Assembly: GCF_002310375.3 (NCBI RefSeq)
Contig: NZ_CP023315.3
Location: forward strand, 3,410,001-3,474,000
DNA from: Caulobacter vibrioides
GTDB lineage: Bacteria; Pseudomonadota; Alphaproteobacteria; Caulobacterales; Caulobacteraceae
Reading direction: 5' to 3'
DNA: 64,000 nt
Shown piece after piece: positions 1-7,779 of the stretch. Numbering within the stretch: the stretch's first letter is position 1; every line of letters starts with the position of its first letter. The translations under genes were made by a program, and so were the position numbers. Under the pieces are notes generated by a model. That model did not search any database. It was not told where the DNA came from and saw only the letters and a list, made by a program, of their open reading frames with translations.

Positions 1-90
1 ATCGGCGCCCGAAACGTAAGACCGAATGCGCTCGATAGCTTGCAGGATATCGTCCAAGCGAAGCTCGGCGTCCCGCTCGCTCTTAAGCAT
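1..90 (-). CDS. HEPN-domain toxin (DUF86/HepT-like), N-terminal fragment
   Basis: The minus strand opens with MLKSERDAELRLDDILQAIE and continues through IRSYVSG to the window edge, giving 30 visible codons. The charged first helix followed by DDILQAI and ERIRSYV is typical of HepT/DUF86 HEPN ribonucleases. Its ATG lies 8 bases inside the upstream nucleotidyltransferase gene, the usual overlap of MNT/HEPN toxin-antitoxin pairs, so the two are probably co-translated. The catalytic RxxxxH motif lies beyond the window, so toxin activity cannot be judged. Identification rests on the partner gene and the first 30 residues. Confidence 0.7.
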   Translation of the reverse strand, partial: MLKSERDAELRLDDILQAIERIRSYVSGAD

Positions 91-373
91 AGGCAACTTC
101 GCGCAGCACCCGGTCTCGCACGAGCCGGTGCAGGCCATCAGGCGTCACAAGGTCGATATCGCTGGCCAGCACATTGGCCAAGTCACCCTGCAACCGGAAA
201 AAGTCCAAGCCTGGGTGCTTTTCTGGCGCGAACTCGACCAGCACGTCCACGTCGCTGTCCGGCCCCGCCTCGCCGCGCGCCGTCGAGCCGAACACCCCCA
301 CCCGCGCCACGCCGTAGCGGTCGAGCAGCGGCTTGGCCGCGCGCAGTTTGGTGAGGGCCTCGTCGAGGGTCAT
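83..373 (-). CDS. MNT-family nucleotidyltransferase, antitoxin of a HEPN/MNT pair
   Basis: A 96-residue minimal nucleotidyltransferase. The nucleotidyltransferase signature is intact: GSTARGE at about residues 29-35, then the metal-binding pair in DSDVDVLVEF at about 39-48, and a third acidic position in SDIDLV near residue 72. The length matches stand-alone MNT antitoxins (MntA type), which are known to neutralise HepT toxins by adding AMP to them. The gene lies directly upstream of, and overlaps, the HEPN gene at the window edge. Toxin-antitoxin function is inferred from this pairing; a housekeeping nucleotidyltransferase is less likely at this size. Confidence 0.85.
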   Translation of the reverse strand: MTLDEALTKLRAAKPLLDRYGVARVGVFGSTARGEAGPDSDVDVLVEFAPEKHPGLDFFRLQGDLANVLASDIDLVTPDGLHRLVRDRVLREVAYA

Positions 374-400
374 GGGGTGATTATAGCACGAAAAGCCCCG

Positions 401-1162
401 TCAGCCGTAGGTCCCGACCTTGCTGACATCGGGCAGGTCCGTCGCACCCCGGATCGGCAGGACGACGCCATTGGACGTCCAGGGCTCGATCGGCAGGTCG
501 GGCTGAACCGCGCGCAGGGCGGCCAGAGCCTCGTTCGGAAACAGTCCCGTCGGCGCCAGCGGCGCGGTCAGCAAGGCGCTACGTCCCGCCGCCTGCGCGG
601 CGGCGTCGGTCAGAACCAGGCGAAGCTCGCGCGGCCCGCCGGGCTGGACGGCGAAGGCGATCTCGTCCCAACTGTAGGTCCGCCGCCAAGCCTGCGCGAA
701 GACGCCCGCCTCACTGACCCGAAGCTCGACCCTTGCACGCCAGATTTGCAGAGTGTTGCGGATGGCCAGCGCGCTCAGAAGCAGCGTGACCGCCACGAGG
801 CCGACGAACCGCGGCAGGTCCGCCATTGTCCAAAGGCTCCACCCTGTCTGGCCCGCCCAGATGAGGAGCACGATCATACACGGGAACGGCAGCAACAACC
901 GTAGCCGCGCGGCGCGGGCCGTCCTCCATTCGCCCCGCGTAGGGGCGTTGAAGCGGCCGAGCAACCGCTCCAACCAGTCTTGTGACAGTAGCCAACCAGC
1001 CCCGATCATGATGAGGATCGCCCAGCCGAAACTGGGTCCGCCATCGTCGCTGACCGGCTGACTTGTCCAGCGACAAAACAGCACCAGCCCGAGCACCGAC
1101 CCATAGAAGGCGTAGGTCCGGGCCTTCATCAGCATCTCAGGCGAGAACAGAGGGCGGATCAT
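401..1162 (-). CDS. Hypothetical membrane protein
   Basis: A 253-residue protein I do not recognise. The first 135 residues hold about four hydrophobic segments (around 15-32, 44-60, 88-108 and 118-135) separated by arginine-rich loops, so it is an inner-membrane protein. The C-terminal 115 residues are soluble and begin with VELRVSEAGVFAQAW and YSWDEI, which resembles the PH-like (bPH2/YcxB-type) domains that follow transmembrane pairs in many small bacterial proteins. The gene stands alone between the TA pair and ecm. No function is proposed. Confidence 0.6.
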   Translation of the reverse strand: MIRPLFSPEMLMKARTYAFYGSVLGLVLFCRWTSQPVSDDGGPSFGWAILIMIGAGWLLSQDWLERLLGRFNAPTRGEWRTARAARLRLLLPFPCMIVLLIWAGQTGWSLWTMADLPRFVGLVAVTLLLSALAIRNTLQIWRARVELRVSEAGVFAQAWRRTYSWDEIAFAVQPGGPRELRLVLTDAAAQAAGRSALLTAPLAPTGLFPNEALAALRAVQPDLPIEPWTSNGVVLPIRGATDLPDVSKVGTYG

Positions 1163-1193
1163 GTATTCAATCTAAACGCGCATTGCGCCGATG

Positions 1194-3182
1194 TCACGCC
1201 TGCGCCAGCGCCGTCGCCTCCACCAGCTTCACGACGTCGCCCATGATCTGCGTGATCTTGAAGTCCTTGGGCGTGTAGATCCGCGCCACGCCCATCTGTT
1301 TCAGGATCAGGGCGTCCTCGGGCGGGATGATGCCGCCGGCGACGACGGGGATATCGCCCAGCCCCTCAACCCGCATCACCCGGATCACCTCCTGCACCAA
1401 ATCAAGGTGCGAGCCCGACAGGATCGACAGGCCCACGACGTGGGCGCGGCTTTCCTTGGCGCGGCGGACGATCTCTTCGGGCGTCGAGCGGATGCCGTCA
1501 TAGACGACCTCCATGCCGCAGGCGCGGGCGCGGGTGGCGATCTGCTCGGCGCCGTTGGAGTGGCCGTCCAGGCCCGGCTTGCCCACGAGATAGGTCAGCG
1601 TGCGGCCCAGCAGTTGCGAGACCCGCTCGACCTCGCGCTTCACCGCCTCGACGTCCTCGGCCTCGTTGGTCGAGACCACGACGGCGACCCCGGTCGGGCC
1701 GCGATACTCGCCGAACACCTCGCGCAGGGCGCCGGACCATTCGCCGGTGGTGACGCCGGCCTTGGCGGCGGCGATCGAGGGCTCCATGACGTTGCGCCCC
1801 TCGCGGGCGGCGGCCTTGAGATCGGCCAGGGCGGCCTCGACCGCGACGGCGTCGCGGGCCTCGCGCCAGGCCTTGATGCGGGCCACGACCTCGGCCTCCA
1901 GGCGCGGATCGACGGTCTCGATCGCGCTCTCACCGGCCGAAAGGGGCGAGGCCTCGGTGTCGGTCCAGCGGTTGACGCCGACCACGGTCATCTCGCCGGT
2001 CTCGACCGCGCGCACCCGCTTGGCGTTGGAGGCCACGAGCTCGGACTTCATGTAGTCGATGGCGCTGGCCGCCCCGCCCATCTGGTCGATCCGGGTCAGC
2101 TGATCCAGCGCGCCCTTCGACAGCTCGGCGACCTTGGCCTCGACGACGTGGGAGCCGTCGAACAGGTCCTCGTATTCCAGCAGGTCGGTCTCGTAGGCCA
2201 GCACCTGCTGCAGCCGTAGCGACCACTGCTGGTCGAACGGACGCGGCAGGCCCAGCGCCTCGTTCCAGGCCGGTAGCTGCAGGGCCCGGCAGCGGGCGTC
2301 CTTGCTGAGCGTGACGGCCAGGGCCTCGATGAGGATGCGGTAGACGTTGTTCTCGGGCTGCTGCTCGGTCAAACCGAGGGAATTGACCTGCACCCCATAG
2401 CGGAAGCGGCGGGCCTTCGGGTCCTGCACGCCGTAGCGCTCTAGCAGGATCTGGCCCCACAGCTTGGTGAAAGACCGCATCTTGCAAAGCTCAGTGACGA
2501 ACCGCACGCCGGCGTTGACGAAGAAGCTGATCCGCGAGGCGACGATCTCGAAGTCCTCGTCGGGCACCTGACCGCCGGCCTTGACCGTGTCGAGCACTGA
2601 GATAGCGGTCGCCAGGGCGAAGGCCAGCTCCTGTTCGGGCGTCGCGCCGGCTTCCTGCAGGTGATAGCTGCAGACGTTCATCGGGTTCCACTTGGGAACC
2701 TCGCGATAGCACCAGGCGATCATGTCGCCGATCAGCCGCAGGGACGGGCCCGGCGGGAAGATGTAGGTGCCGCGCGACAGATACTCCTTGATCAGATCAT
2801 TCTGCGTCGTGCCCTGCAGAAGCTTGCGGTCCGCCCCCTGCTCGTCGGCCAGGGCGACATACATCGCTAGCAGCCACGCGGCGGGCGCGTTGATGGTCAT
2901 GGAGGTGTTCATCTTCTCCAGCGGGATCTCGCTGAAGAGCTGACGCATGTCGCCCAGATGGCTGATCGGCACCCCGACCTTGCCGACCTCGCCGCGCGCC
3001 AGGATGTGGTCGGGATCGTAGCCCGTTTGGGTGGGCAGGTCGAAGGCCACCGATAGACCCGTCTGCCCCTTGGCCAGGTTGGCCCGATACAGCGCGTTGG
3101 ACTTCTCCGCCGTCGAGTGGCCGGCATAGGTGCGGAAGATCCACGGCGGATCGGGCGCGTGCTGATACGGCTTGGCGGACAT
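1194..3182 (-). CDS. ecm: Ethylmalonyl-CoA mutase (B12-dependent)
   Basis: A 662-residue B12-dependent acyl-CoA mutase, about the length of the MeaA/Ecm group. The N-terminal catalytic barrel shows FRTYAGHSTAEKSN near residue 16 and DLPTQTGYDPDH near 48. The C-terminal cobalamin domain carries DxHxxG in GLDGHSNGAEQIA (Asp about 539, His about 541) and AGGIIPPED. Ecm converts (2R)-ethylmalonyl-CoA to methylsuccinyl-CoA in the ethylmalonyl-CoA pathway, which assimilates acetyl-CoA. Methylmalonyl-CoA mutase is the alternative, but the presence of crotonyl-CoA carboxylase/reductase and a long acyl-CoA dehydrogenase within 10 kb favours Ecm. It is monocistronic on the minus strand, with a candidate regulatory element 56 bp upstream. 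Confidence 0.88.
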   Translation of the reverse strand: MSAKPYQHAPDPPWIFRTYAGHSTAEKSNALYRANLAKGQTGLSVAFDLPTQTGYDPDHILARGEVGKVGVPISHLGDMRQLFSEIPLEKMNTSMTINAPAAWLLAMYVALADEQGADRKLLQGTTQNDLIKEYLSRGTYIFPPGPSLRLIGDMIAWCYREVPKWNPMNVCSYHLQEAGATPEQELAFALATAISVLDTVKAGGQVPDEDFEIVASRISFFVNAGVRFVTELCKMRSFTKLWGQILLERYGVQDPKARRFRYGVQVNSLGLTEQQPENNVYRILIEALAVTLSKDARCRALQLPAWNEALGLPRPFDQQWSLRLQQVLAYETDLLEYEDLFDGSHVVEAKVAELSKGALDQLTRIDQMGGAASAIDYMKSELVASNAKRVRAVETGEMTVVGVNRWTDTEASPLSAGESAIETVDPRLEAEVVARIKAWREARDAVAVEAALADLKAAAREGRNVMEPSIAAAKAGVTTGEWSGALREVFGEYRGPTGVAVVVSTNEAEDVEAVKREVERVSQLLGRTLTYLVGKPGLDGHSNGAEQIATRARACGMEVVYDGIRSTPEEIVRRAKESRAHVVGLSILSGSHLDLVQEVIRVMRVEGLGDIPVVAGGIIPPEDALILKQMGVARIYTPKDFKITQIMGDVVKLVEATALAQA

Positions 3183-3237
3183 GGCGGGCTCCCAAACGCT
3201 TATCGTTCTTGATTACCGCCGATCATGATCCGGGATT

Positions 3238-3248
3238 TGCTGCGGCGC
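3238..3248 (-). promoter_or_regulatory. Candidate shared operator GCRCCGCARCA upstream of ecm
   Basis: The minus strand reads GCGCCGCAGCA, 56 bp upstream of the ecm start, inside the imperfect palindrome TTGCTGCGGCGCAA (3237-3250). Near-identical 11-mers occur before echA/ccr and before mcd. Control by a common regulator is inference. Confidence 0.4.
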
Positions 3249-3283
3249 AATATCCATTTCGCGAGTGCGAATAGCGGTGACGA

Positions 3284-3387
3284 GCGCCCCCTCCGTCACG
3301 TCGCCTATCGGCGCCGCGCCACCTCCCCCGTTTCACAGGGGAGGAGGAAACGGCTCTCCTCCTGAAAGCCGCGTGACGGAGGGGGCG
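3284..3387. repeat. Palindromic intergenic repeat, family B
   Basis: Outer arms CGCCCCCTCCGTCACG (3285-3300) and its exact complement (3372-3387) enclose CACCTCCCCC and GGGGAGGAGG stretches. It is one of about nine copies or mosaics in the window and fills the gap between ecm and the MerR gene. Confidence 0.8.
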
Positions 3388-3401
3388 TTAGGCGCGGGGC
3401 G

Positions 3402-3758
3402 CTAAGCCGCCTGCTCCAGTCCGTCCCGCTCCAGCGTCTCGATCAGCGCCACCAGCTCGGTCCGCCGCGCCTGGGCCGCAGCGATGTGGGCGTCGACCTC
3501 GGCCAGCTTGGCCCGCAGCTTCTGCGGCAAGCCCTCGCAAGGCTTGCCCTCCAGCGCCGCATGGCCGGCGATCTCCTTCAGCGAAAAGCCCAGGCGCTGG
3601 GCCTGCTCGATGAAGCCCAGGGTCGCGATCAGGCTCTCGGGATAGTCGCGATAGCCGTTTGCGCCGCGCAGCGCGGCCGGCAGGATGCCCTGCTCCTCGT
3701 AGAACCGGATGCGCGAGGTCGTCACGCCCGCGCGCTTGGCGATCTCGCCGATCTTCAT
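3402..3758 (-). CDS. MerR-family transcriptional regulator
   Basis: A 118-residue regulator with the N-terminal MerR winged helix: MKIGEIAKRAGVTTSRIRFY at 1-20, then EEQGILPA and NGYRDYPES. A dimerisation helix follows (LRAKLAEVDAHIAAAQARR). There is only one cysteine (in GKPCEGL), so it is not a typical metal sensor and resembles the group controlling oxidoreductases. It is divergent from an old yellow enzyme gene, with a perfect MerR-type dyad between them. It probably represses or activates that gene and itself. The inducer is unknown. Confidence 0.9.
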   Translation of the reverse strand: MKIGEIAKRAGVTTSRIRFYEEQGILPAALRGANGYRDYPESLIATLGFIEQAQRLGFSLKEIAGHAALEGKPCEGLPQKLRAKLAEVDAHIAAAQARRTELVALIETLERDGLEQAA

Positions 3759-3769
3759 CTTCCGAGCCC

Positions 3770-3801
3770 TTGACCTTCAACCTAGCTTGAAGGTGTAGAA
3801 G
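3770..3801 (+). promoter_or_regulatory. MerR-type promoter/operator of the old yellow enzyme gene
   Basis: A TTGACC -35 box (3770-3775) is followed by a perfect inverted repeat, ACCTTCAA (3773-3780) and TTGAAGGT (3787-3794), and by a -10-like TAGAAG (3796-3801). The 20-bp spacer carrying the dyad is the hallmark of MerR-activated promoters. The -10 assignment is approximate. Confidence 0.7.
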
Positions 3802-3833
3802 GTGGGACCCGCCTGAACCGAGGTCAAGATTCC

Positions 3834-5111
3834 ATGCTTACCGCCCCGTCCGAGCCGCTGTTCGCGCCCCTCGTTCTGCCGAACGGCGCCGTGTTGCCCA
3901 ACCGCATCGCCAAGGCGGCGATGGAGGAGAACCTCGCCGATCCGGGCCAACTGCCTGGACCCGCGCTGTGGACCCTCTACCGTCGCTGGGCGCAGGGCGG
4001 CGTCGGCTTGCAGATCACCGGCAACGTGATGGTCGATCCCTCGGCCGTGACCGGACCCGGCGGCGTGGTGCTGGACGCCCGAGCCCCGCTCGCGCCGTTC
4101 GAGACCTGGGCGAAGGAAGCCAAGTCGGGCGGCGGCCAGGTGTGGATGCAGATCAATCACCCCGGCCGCCAGACCTATGCCGATCTGGGCCAGGGCGCCG
4201 TCGCCCCCTCGGCCGTGCCCGTCGACCTGGGCAAGCTGTCGAGCCTGCTCGCTCAGCCGCGCGCCCTGACCGCCGACGAGATCCTGACGCTGATCGAGCG
4301 CTACGCCGTCACCGCGCGACGCGCCGAGGACGCGGGCTTCGACGGCGTGCAGATCCACGCCGCCCACGGTTATCTGCTCAGCCAGTTCCTCTCGCCCCTG
4401 GTCAACCGCCGCGACGACGCCTGGGGCGGCTCGCGCGAGAACCGCGCGCGGATGCTGTTTGAGGTGATCAAGGCCGTGAGAGCGCGCGTGTCGCCGCGCT
4501 TCGTGGTCTCGGTGAAGCTGAACTCCGCCGATTTCCAGAAGGGCGGCTTCGACGCCGACGACGCCCGCTGGGTCGTCGAACAGATGAACGGCATGGGCGT
4601 GGACCTCGTCGAGCTGTCGGGCGGCAGCTATGAGAGCCCGGCCATGCAGGGTCCGTCGCAGGTCGACACCGCCCCCAAGACCTCCACAGCCGCGCGTGAG
4701 GCCTATTTCGTCGACTTCGCCCGCGACATCGCCAAGGTCGCCAAGATGCCGATCATGGTCACCGGCGGCGTCTGCCGGCGCGAGGTGGCGCTGGCCGCCT
4801 TGTCGCCGGAGGGCGCCCTGCCGGGCGTGCCGGTGATCGGGATCGCCCGGGCGCTGGCCTTCGCGCCGGACCTGCCCAACGCCTGGCGCAAACCCGAAGG
4901 CCAGGACGTCGTGCTGCCGGAAGTGACCTGGAAGAACCGCTCGCTGGCGGGGCTGGCGGTCATGGCTTTGACCAAGGCGCAGCTCAACCGCCTGGCGGCG
5001 GGCAAGGCCCCGGCCCGCAAGCTCTCGCCGCTGCTGACCGTGATCAGCCAACGGATCAAGCAGAACGCCCAGACCAAGCGCTATCGCGCCTGGCGCCTCA
5101 GCAACCCCTGA
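3834..5111 (+). CDS. NADH:flavin oxidoreductase, old yellow enzyme family
   Basis: A 425-residue FMN-dependent ene-reductase. The TIM barrel shows LPNRIAKAAMEE near residue 21, QINHPGRQ near 105 (FMN region), IHAAHGYLLSQFLSPLVNRR near 174 (the HxxH-type substrate/FMN motif) and GGSRENRARM near 201, followed by VTGGVCR. Such enzymes reduce activated alkenes with NAD(P)H. The conserved substrate-activating pair appears as HAAH. The gene is divergent from the MerR regulator with the operator directly upstream. Its stop codon lies in a 26-bp sequence that recurs at the end of echA. Confidence 0.9.
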   Translation: MLTAPSEPLFAPLVLPNGAVLPNRIAKAAMEENLADPGQLPGPALWTLYRRWAQGGVGLQITGNVMVDPSAVTGPGGVVLDARAPLAPFETWAKEAKSGGGQVWMQINHPGRQTYADLGQGAVAPSAVPVDLGKLSSLLAQPRALTADEILTLIERYAVTARRAEDAGFDGVQIHAAHGYLLSQFLSPLVNRRDDAWGGSRENRARMLFEVIKAVRARVSPRFVVSVKLNSADFQKGGFDADDARWVVEQMNGMGVDLVELSGGSYESPAMQGPSQVDTAPKTSTAAREAYFVDFARDIAKVAKMPIMVTGGVCRREVALAALSPEGALPGVPVIGIARALAFAPDLPNAWRKPEGQDVVLPEVTWKNRSLAGLAVMALTKAQLNRLAAGKAPARKLSPLLTVISQRIKQNAQTKRYRAWRLSNP

Positions 5112-5118
5112 ACACCGC
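5093..5118. repeat. Left copy of 26-bp direct repeat flanking the SEFIR insert
   Basis: These 26 bases are identical to 6767-6792. This copy contains the last codons and stop of the old yellow enzyme gene; on the minus strand it also encodes the end of an enoyl-CoA hydratase (VFRGC, stop). Confidence 0.9.
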
Positions 5119-5166
5119 TGGCGTTGCGGCGTGGTTGGCCGAGGCGGAGTGCCCGGGAACTTCGGT
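5098..5166 (-). pseudogene. Decayed remnant of the 3' end of the enoyl-CoA hydratase gene
   Basis: On the minus strand, ending in TGA at 5098, the codons read EVPGHSASANHAATPAVFRGC. The intact hydratase ends EIPGLAASADHA, then ten residues, then PAVFRGC. The remnant therefore matches the last ~30 codons with several substitutions and an in-frame loss of eight codons. No start or upstream coding part is present. It marks the left junction of the inserted SEFIR segment. Confidence 0.8.
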
Positions 5167-5301
5167 GTTGTTGGTGATTGCTATCGCGGGTCGCGATCCG
5201 GGATCTATTGCAACGCAACAAGATCGCCGTCACACGCAAAAATTGACCAGTAAAACAATGACCACCTTGGCGGACTTTGAGGAATTTGGCATTTAGGCTG
5301 C

Positions 5302-6750
5302 ATGACCGAGCAACCAAGTCCTCCTTCCGTTAGAGCATTCACGTCCTATTCGTGGTCCTCACCCACCCACGAGGCATGGGTCATCCAGTTAGCGTCACGA
5401 CTGCGAGAGGACGGCGTAGACGTTATCCTTGACAAATGGGATTTGAAACCTGGTCATGACTCTTATCAATTTATGGAATCTATGGTGACAGATATTACCG
5501 TCACCAAAGTCATGATGATTTGTGATAGACAATATGTCGAGAAAGCCAACAACAGAGCTGGTGGCGTAGGCACAGAGAGCCAGATCATATCGCCAGAATT
5601 GTATGGAAAGGGCAGTCAGGATAAATTTGCAGCCCTGATGACCGACGAAGATGAAGACGGAAACGCACATGTTCCCGTCTTCTACAAAGGTAGAATCTAT
5701 TTCGACTTTCGCTCTGCCGACAAGTTCGAAGCCAGTTACGAGCAGTTGCTTCGATGGCTGGTCGATCGCCCCCAGCACGTAAAACCAAAGCTGGGCGCAG
5801 TGCCATCGTCTATACTCGACGCTGCACCAACAGCCTCAGCTACGCAATCGCGTGCTCGTCGCGCAGCCGAAGCTGTCCGCCAAGGTTCAACCAGTGCCGC
5901 TAGCCTCGTGCGAGACTATGGTGACGCGCTTCGTTCCGAGCTTCAGTCGCTAGCTCCGCAACTGTCGAACGCAGAGCCCGCCGACGAAACGATCATCAAG
6001 GCGATCAGTTCAATGCGTCCGTACCTGCAACAGTGGTCGGACCTCGTTTCAACAATTGTTCGCTTCGGTCAAGACGAGCGCGTCTGGCAGAGAACTCTCA
6101 GTATCAACGAGCAACTGGGTACGCTTATGTACCGAGACTCCAGCCTATCTCATTGGATATCTGTCCAGTTCGACGCATTTAAAGTGATCGCACACGAGGC
6201 CTTTCTTACGACGGTGGCACTTGCGCTTGACGAGGAACGCTTCGACCTCGTTCAAGCGGCAGTAGAAAAAGCTTATTTGTTAGAGGAACGCGACACCGGG
6301 GGGCGTCGCGCCACCCAAGACTTTACCGCTTTCCGCCAACACGCAGCCAGCCTAGATCAACGGAAAACGCGCCTACAGTTAAGACGCATTAGTCTGGAAG
6401 CAGATCTCCTTAGAGAGGCTCATCCAATTGGCGCAATACCAAGTTTTGAATCACTCATGCAAGCTGACTTCTTCCTATATATTTGCTCAGCAGGACAAAG
6501 TACGAGCAACAATTGGTACCCTTACTCGCTGGTCTATGCTGCCGATCGCTATTCGCCGTTCCCTGTCTTCGCACGTGCAGAGTCGATGGCCTATTTCCAG
6601 CGCCTAGCGCCAGCATTGGGCGTCACCAGCGTTGACACCTTGAAGACACGCCTAGAGGCCATTTCAAGTCAGTCTGGGCGAATATTCGACTATCGCGGGC
6701 TGCCAATTGCATATTTGGCCAATGCTGAAAATCTCGGAGTAGTTCGGTAG
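5302..6750 (+). CDS. SEFIR/TIR-like domain protein, candidate anti-phage effector
   Basis: A 482-residue protein. The N-terminal ~150 residues fit a SEFIR domain: AFTSYSWSSPTHEAWVIQLA at 12-31, RLREDGVDVILDKWDLKPGHD at about 32-52, then the hydrophobic strand VTKVMMICD near 72. Bacterial SEFIR and TIR domains are known NAD-consuming effectors of abortive infection. Residues about 190-480 are helical with no motif I recognise and may sense or oligomerise. Base composition is visibly more AT-rich than the neighbours, pointing to transfer. It is a single gene with no partner and is flanked by a 26-bp direct repeat. The defence role is inference from domain and context. Confidence 0.75.
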   Translation: MTEQPSPPSVRAFTSYSWSSPTHEAWVIQLASRLREDGVDVILDKWDLKPGHDSYQFMESMVTDITVTKVMMICDRQYVEKANNRAGGVGTESQIISPELYGKGSQDKFAALMTDEDEDGNAHVPVFYKGRIYFDFRSADKFEASYEQLLRWLVDRPQHVKPKLGAVPSSILDAAPTASATQSRARRAAEAVRQGSTSAASLVRDYGDALRSELQSLAPQLSNAEPADETIIKAISSMRPYLQQWSDLVSTIVRFGQDERVWQRTLSINEQLGTLMYRDSSLSHWISVQFDAFKVIAHEAFLTTVALALDEERFDLVQAAVEKAYLLEERDTGGRRATQDFTAFRQHAASLDQRKTRLQLRRISLEADLLREAHPIGAIPSFESLMQADFFLYICSAGQSTSNNWYPYSLVYAADRYSPFPVFARAESMAYFQRLAPALGVTSVDTLKTRLEAISSQSGRIFDYRGLPIAYLANAENLGVVR

Positions 6751-6766
6751 GCGAAGGGTAAGCATA

Positions 6767-6792
6767 GCGCCTCAGCAACCCCTGAACACCGC
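6767..6792. repeat. Right copy of 26-bp direct repeat flanking the SEFIR insert
   Basis: Identical to 5093-5118. Here it forms the functional 3' end of echA, whose TGA is the complement of 6772-6774. Confidence 0.9.
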
Positions 6793-7503
6793 CGGCCGCT
6801 TCCCCATGAACGCCGCCCGCGCCTCGGCGTGATCGGCCGACGCCGCTAGCCCCGGGATTTCCGCCGCCGTCGCCGATGCCCCCGACGCCACCCGCTTGGT
6901 CGCTTCGATCGCCAGCGGGGCGCGCGAGGCGATGACGCGGGCCATGTCCAGCGCCGCCGGCAAGAGGCCCTCGGACGCGTGAACCTCGGCGACGATCCCG
7001 TCGGCCAGGGCGCGGGCGGCGTCGAAGGGCGCGCCGGTCAGGAGGTGGGGCTTGGCGCGGCTCTCGCCGACCAGCTTGGTCAGGCGGTCGGCCGAAGCGG
7101 TCAGGCCCATCCGCACGGCCGAGCAGGCGAAGCTGGCCCGCGTTCCGGCCAGGCGGATGTCGCAGGCCAGGGCCAGCTCCAGCCCGCCGCCGATGCACCA
7201 GCCGTCGACGGCGGCGATCACCGGGACGCGGACGGCGGCGATACGGTCGCACATGTCCAGGAAATGCAGGATGGCGGCGGTCTGGGCGGCCACGTCGCGC
7301 GACAGCGACTCGGCCAGGTCATCGCCGGTGCAGAACGCGCCGTTGCGGCCGGTGAGGATCGCGACGCGAACCGCGCGGTCGGCCTCGATCTGCGCGAAGG
7401 CGTCCAACAAGCGCGCGCGTTCGGCCAGGGCCAGGACATTGGCCGGCGCGACGTCCAGCTCGACCAGCGCGACGCCGGCCTCGGGTTGGGAAAGATGGAT
7501 CAT
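6772..7503 (-). CDS. Enoyl-CoA hydratase/isomerase family protein
   Basis: A 243-residue crotonase-fold protein, slightly short for the family. The oxyanion-hole motifs are visible: AFCTGDDL near residue 56 and DGWCIGGGLELALACDIRLA near 100-119, where GGGLELA positions the CoA thioester. The gene is divergent from ccr with a 276-bp shared upstream region, so it may act in the ethylmalonyl-CoA or butyryl-CoA route, for instance as a crotonyl-CoA hydratase or as a proof-reading decarboxylase. The catalytic glutamate pattern of true hydratases is not clear here, so the exact reaction stays open. Confidence 0.85.
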   Translation of the reverse strand: MIHLSQPEAGVALVELDVAPANVLALAERARLLDAFAQIEADRAVRVAILTGRNGAFCTGDDLAESLSRDVAAQTAAILHFLDMCDRIAAVRVPVIAAVDGWCIGGGLELALACDIRLAGTRASFACSAVRMGLTASADRLTKLVGESRAKPHLLTGAPFDAARALADGIVAEVHASEGLLPAALDMARVIASRAPLAIEATKRVASGASATAAEIPGLAASADHAEARAAFMGKRPAVFRGC

Positions 7504-7564
7504 GCCGCCAGCGTGGCGCGCCGCGCGCCGCTCGGCAACCTTCCCTCGCGAGAGCCCACTTCGA

Positions 7565-7575
7565 TGTTGCGGCGC
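7565..7575 (-). promoter_or_regulatory. Candidate shared operator GCRCCGCARCA between echA and ccr
   Basis: The minus strand reads GCGCCGCAACA, 62 bp upstream of echA and about 205 bp upstream of ccr. It differs from the ecm copy at one base. A second sequence, CAAACAGTTGT (7599-7609), also recurs upstream of mcd (13296-13306). Confidence 0.4.
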
Positions 7576-7779
7576 ACAAAGATTCTACTTGCCACTTTCA
7601 AACAGTTGTCTCAGCGTAGCGGCGTTCCGGGCGATTTTTTGCGCCCAAGAGCCAAAAACGACCCAAAGGCGAGACGTTTATCGCGTTTCGACCGACGGGC
7701 GGCGCAGCCGAGTTTGACCTTTGCGCATTGTCTGCGACGCGGCGAGCGTTGTTGCAGCGCGGAAGGAACGGGGAGTGAG

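Noticed and set aside
3777..5051. A 424-codon minus-strand frame opposite the old yellow enzyme gene
   Set aside because: Shadow frame with His/Gln-rich composition and no recognisable motifs.
5119..6766. Insertion sequence or integron cassette explanation for the SEFIR insert
   Set aside because: No transposase, terminal inverted repeats or attC-like palindrome is present; only the flanking direct repeat and one gene are visible.
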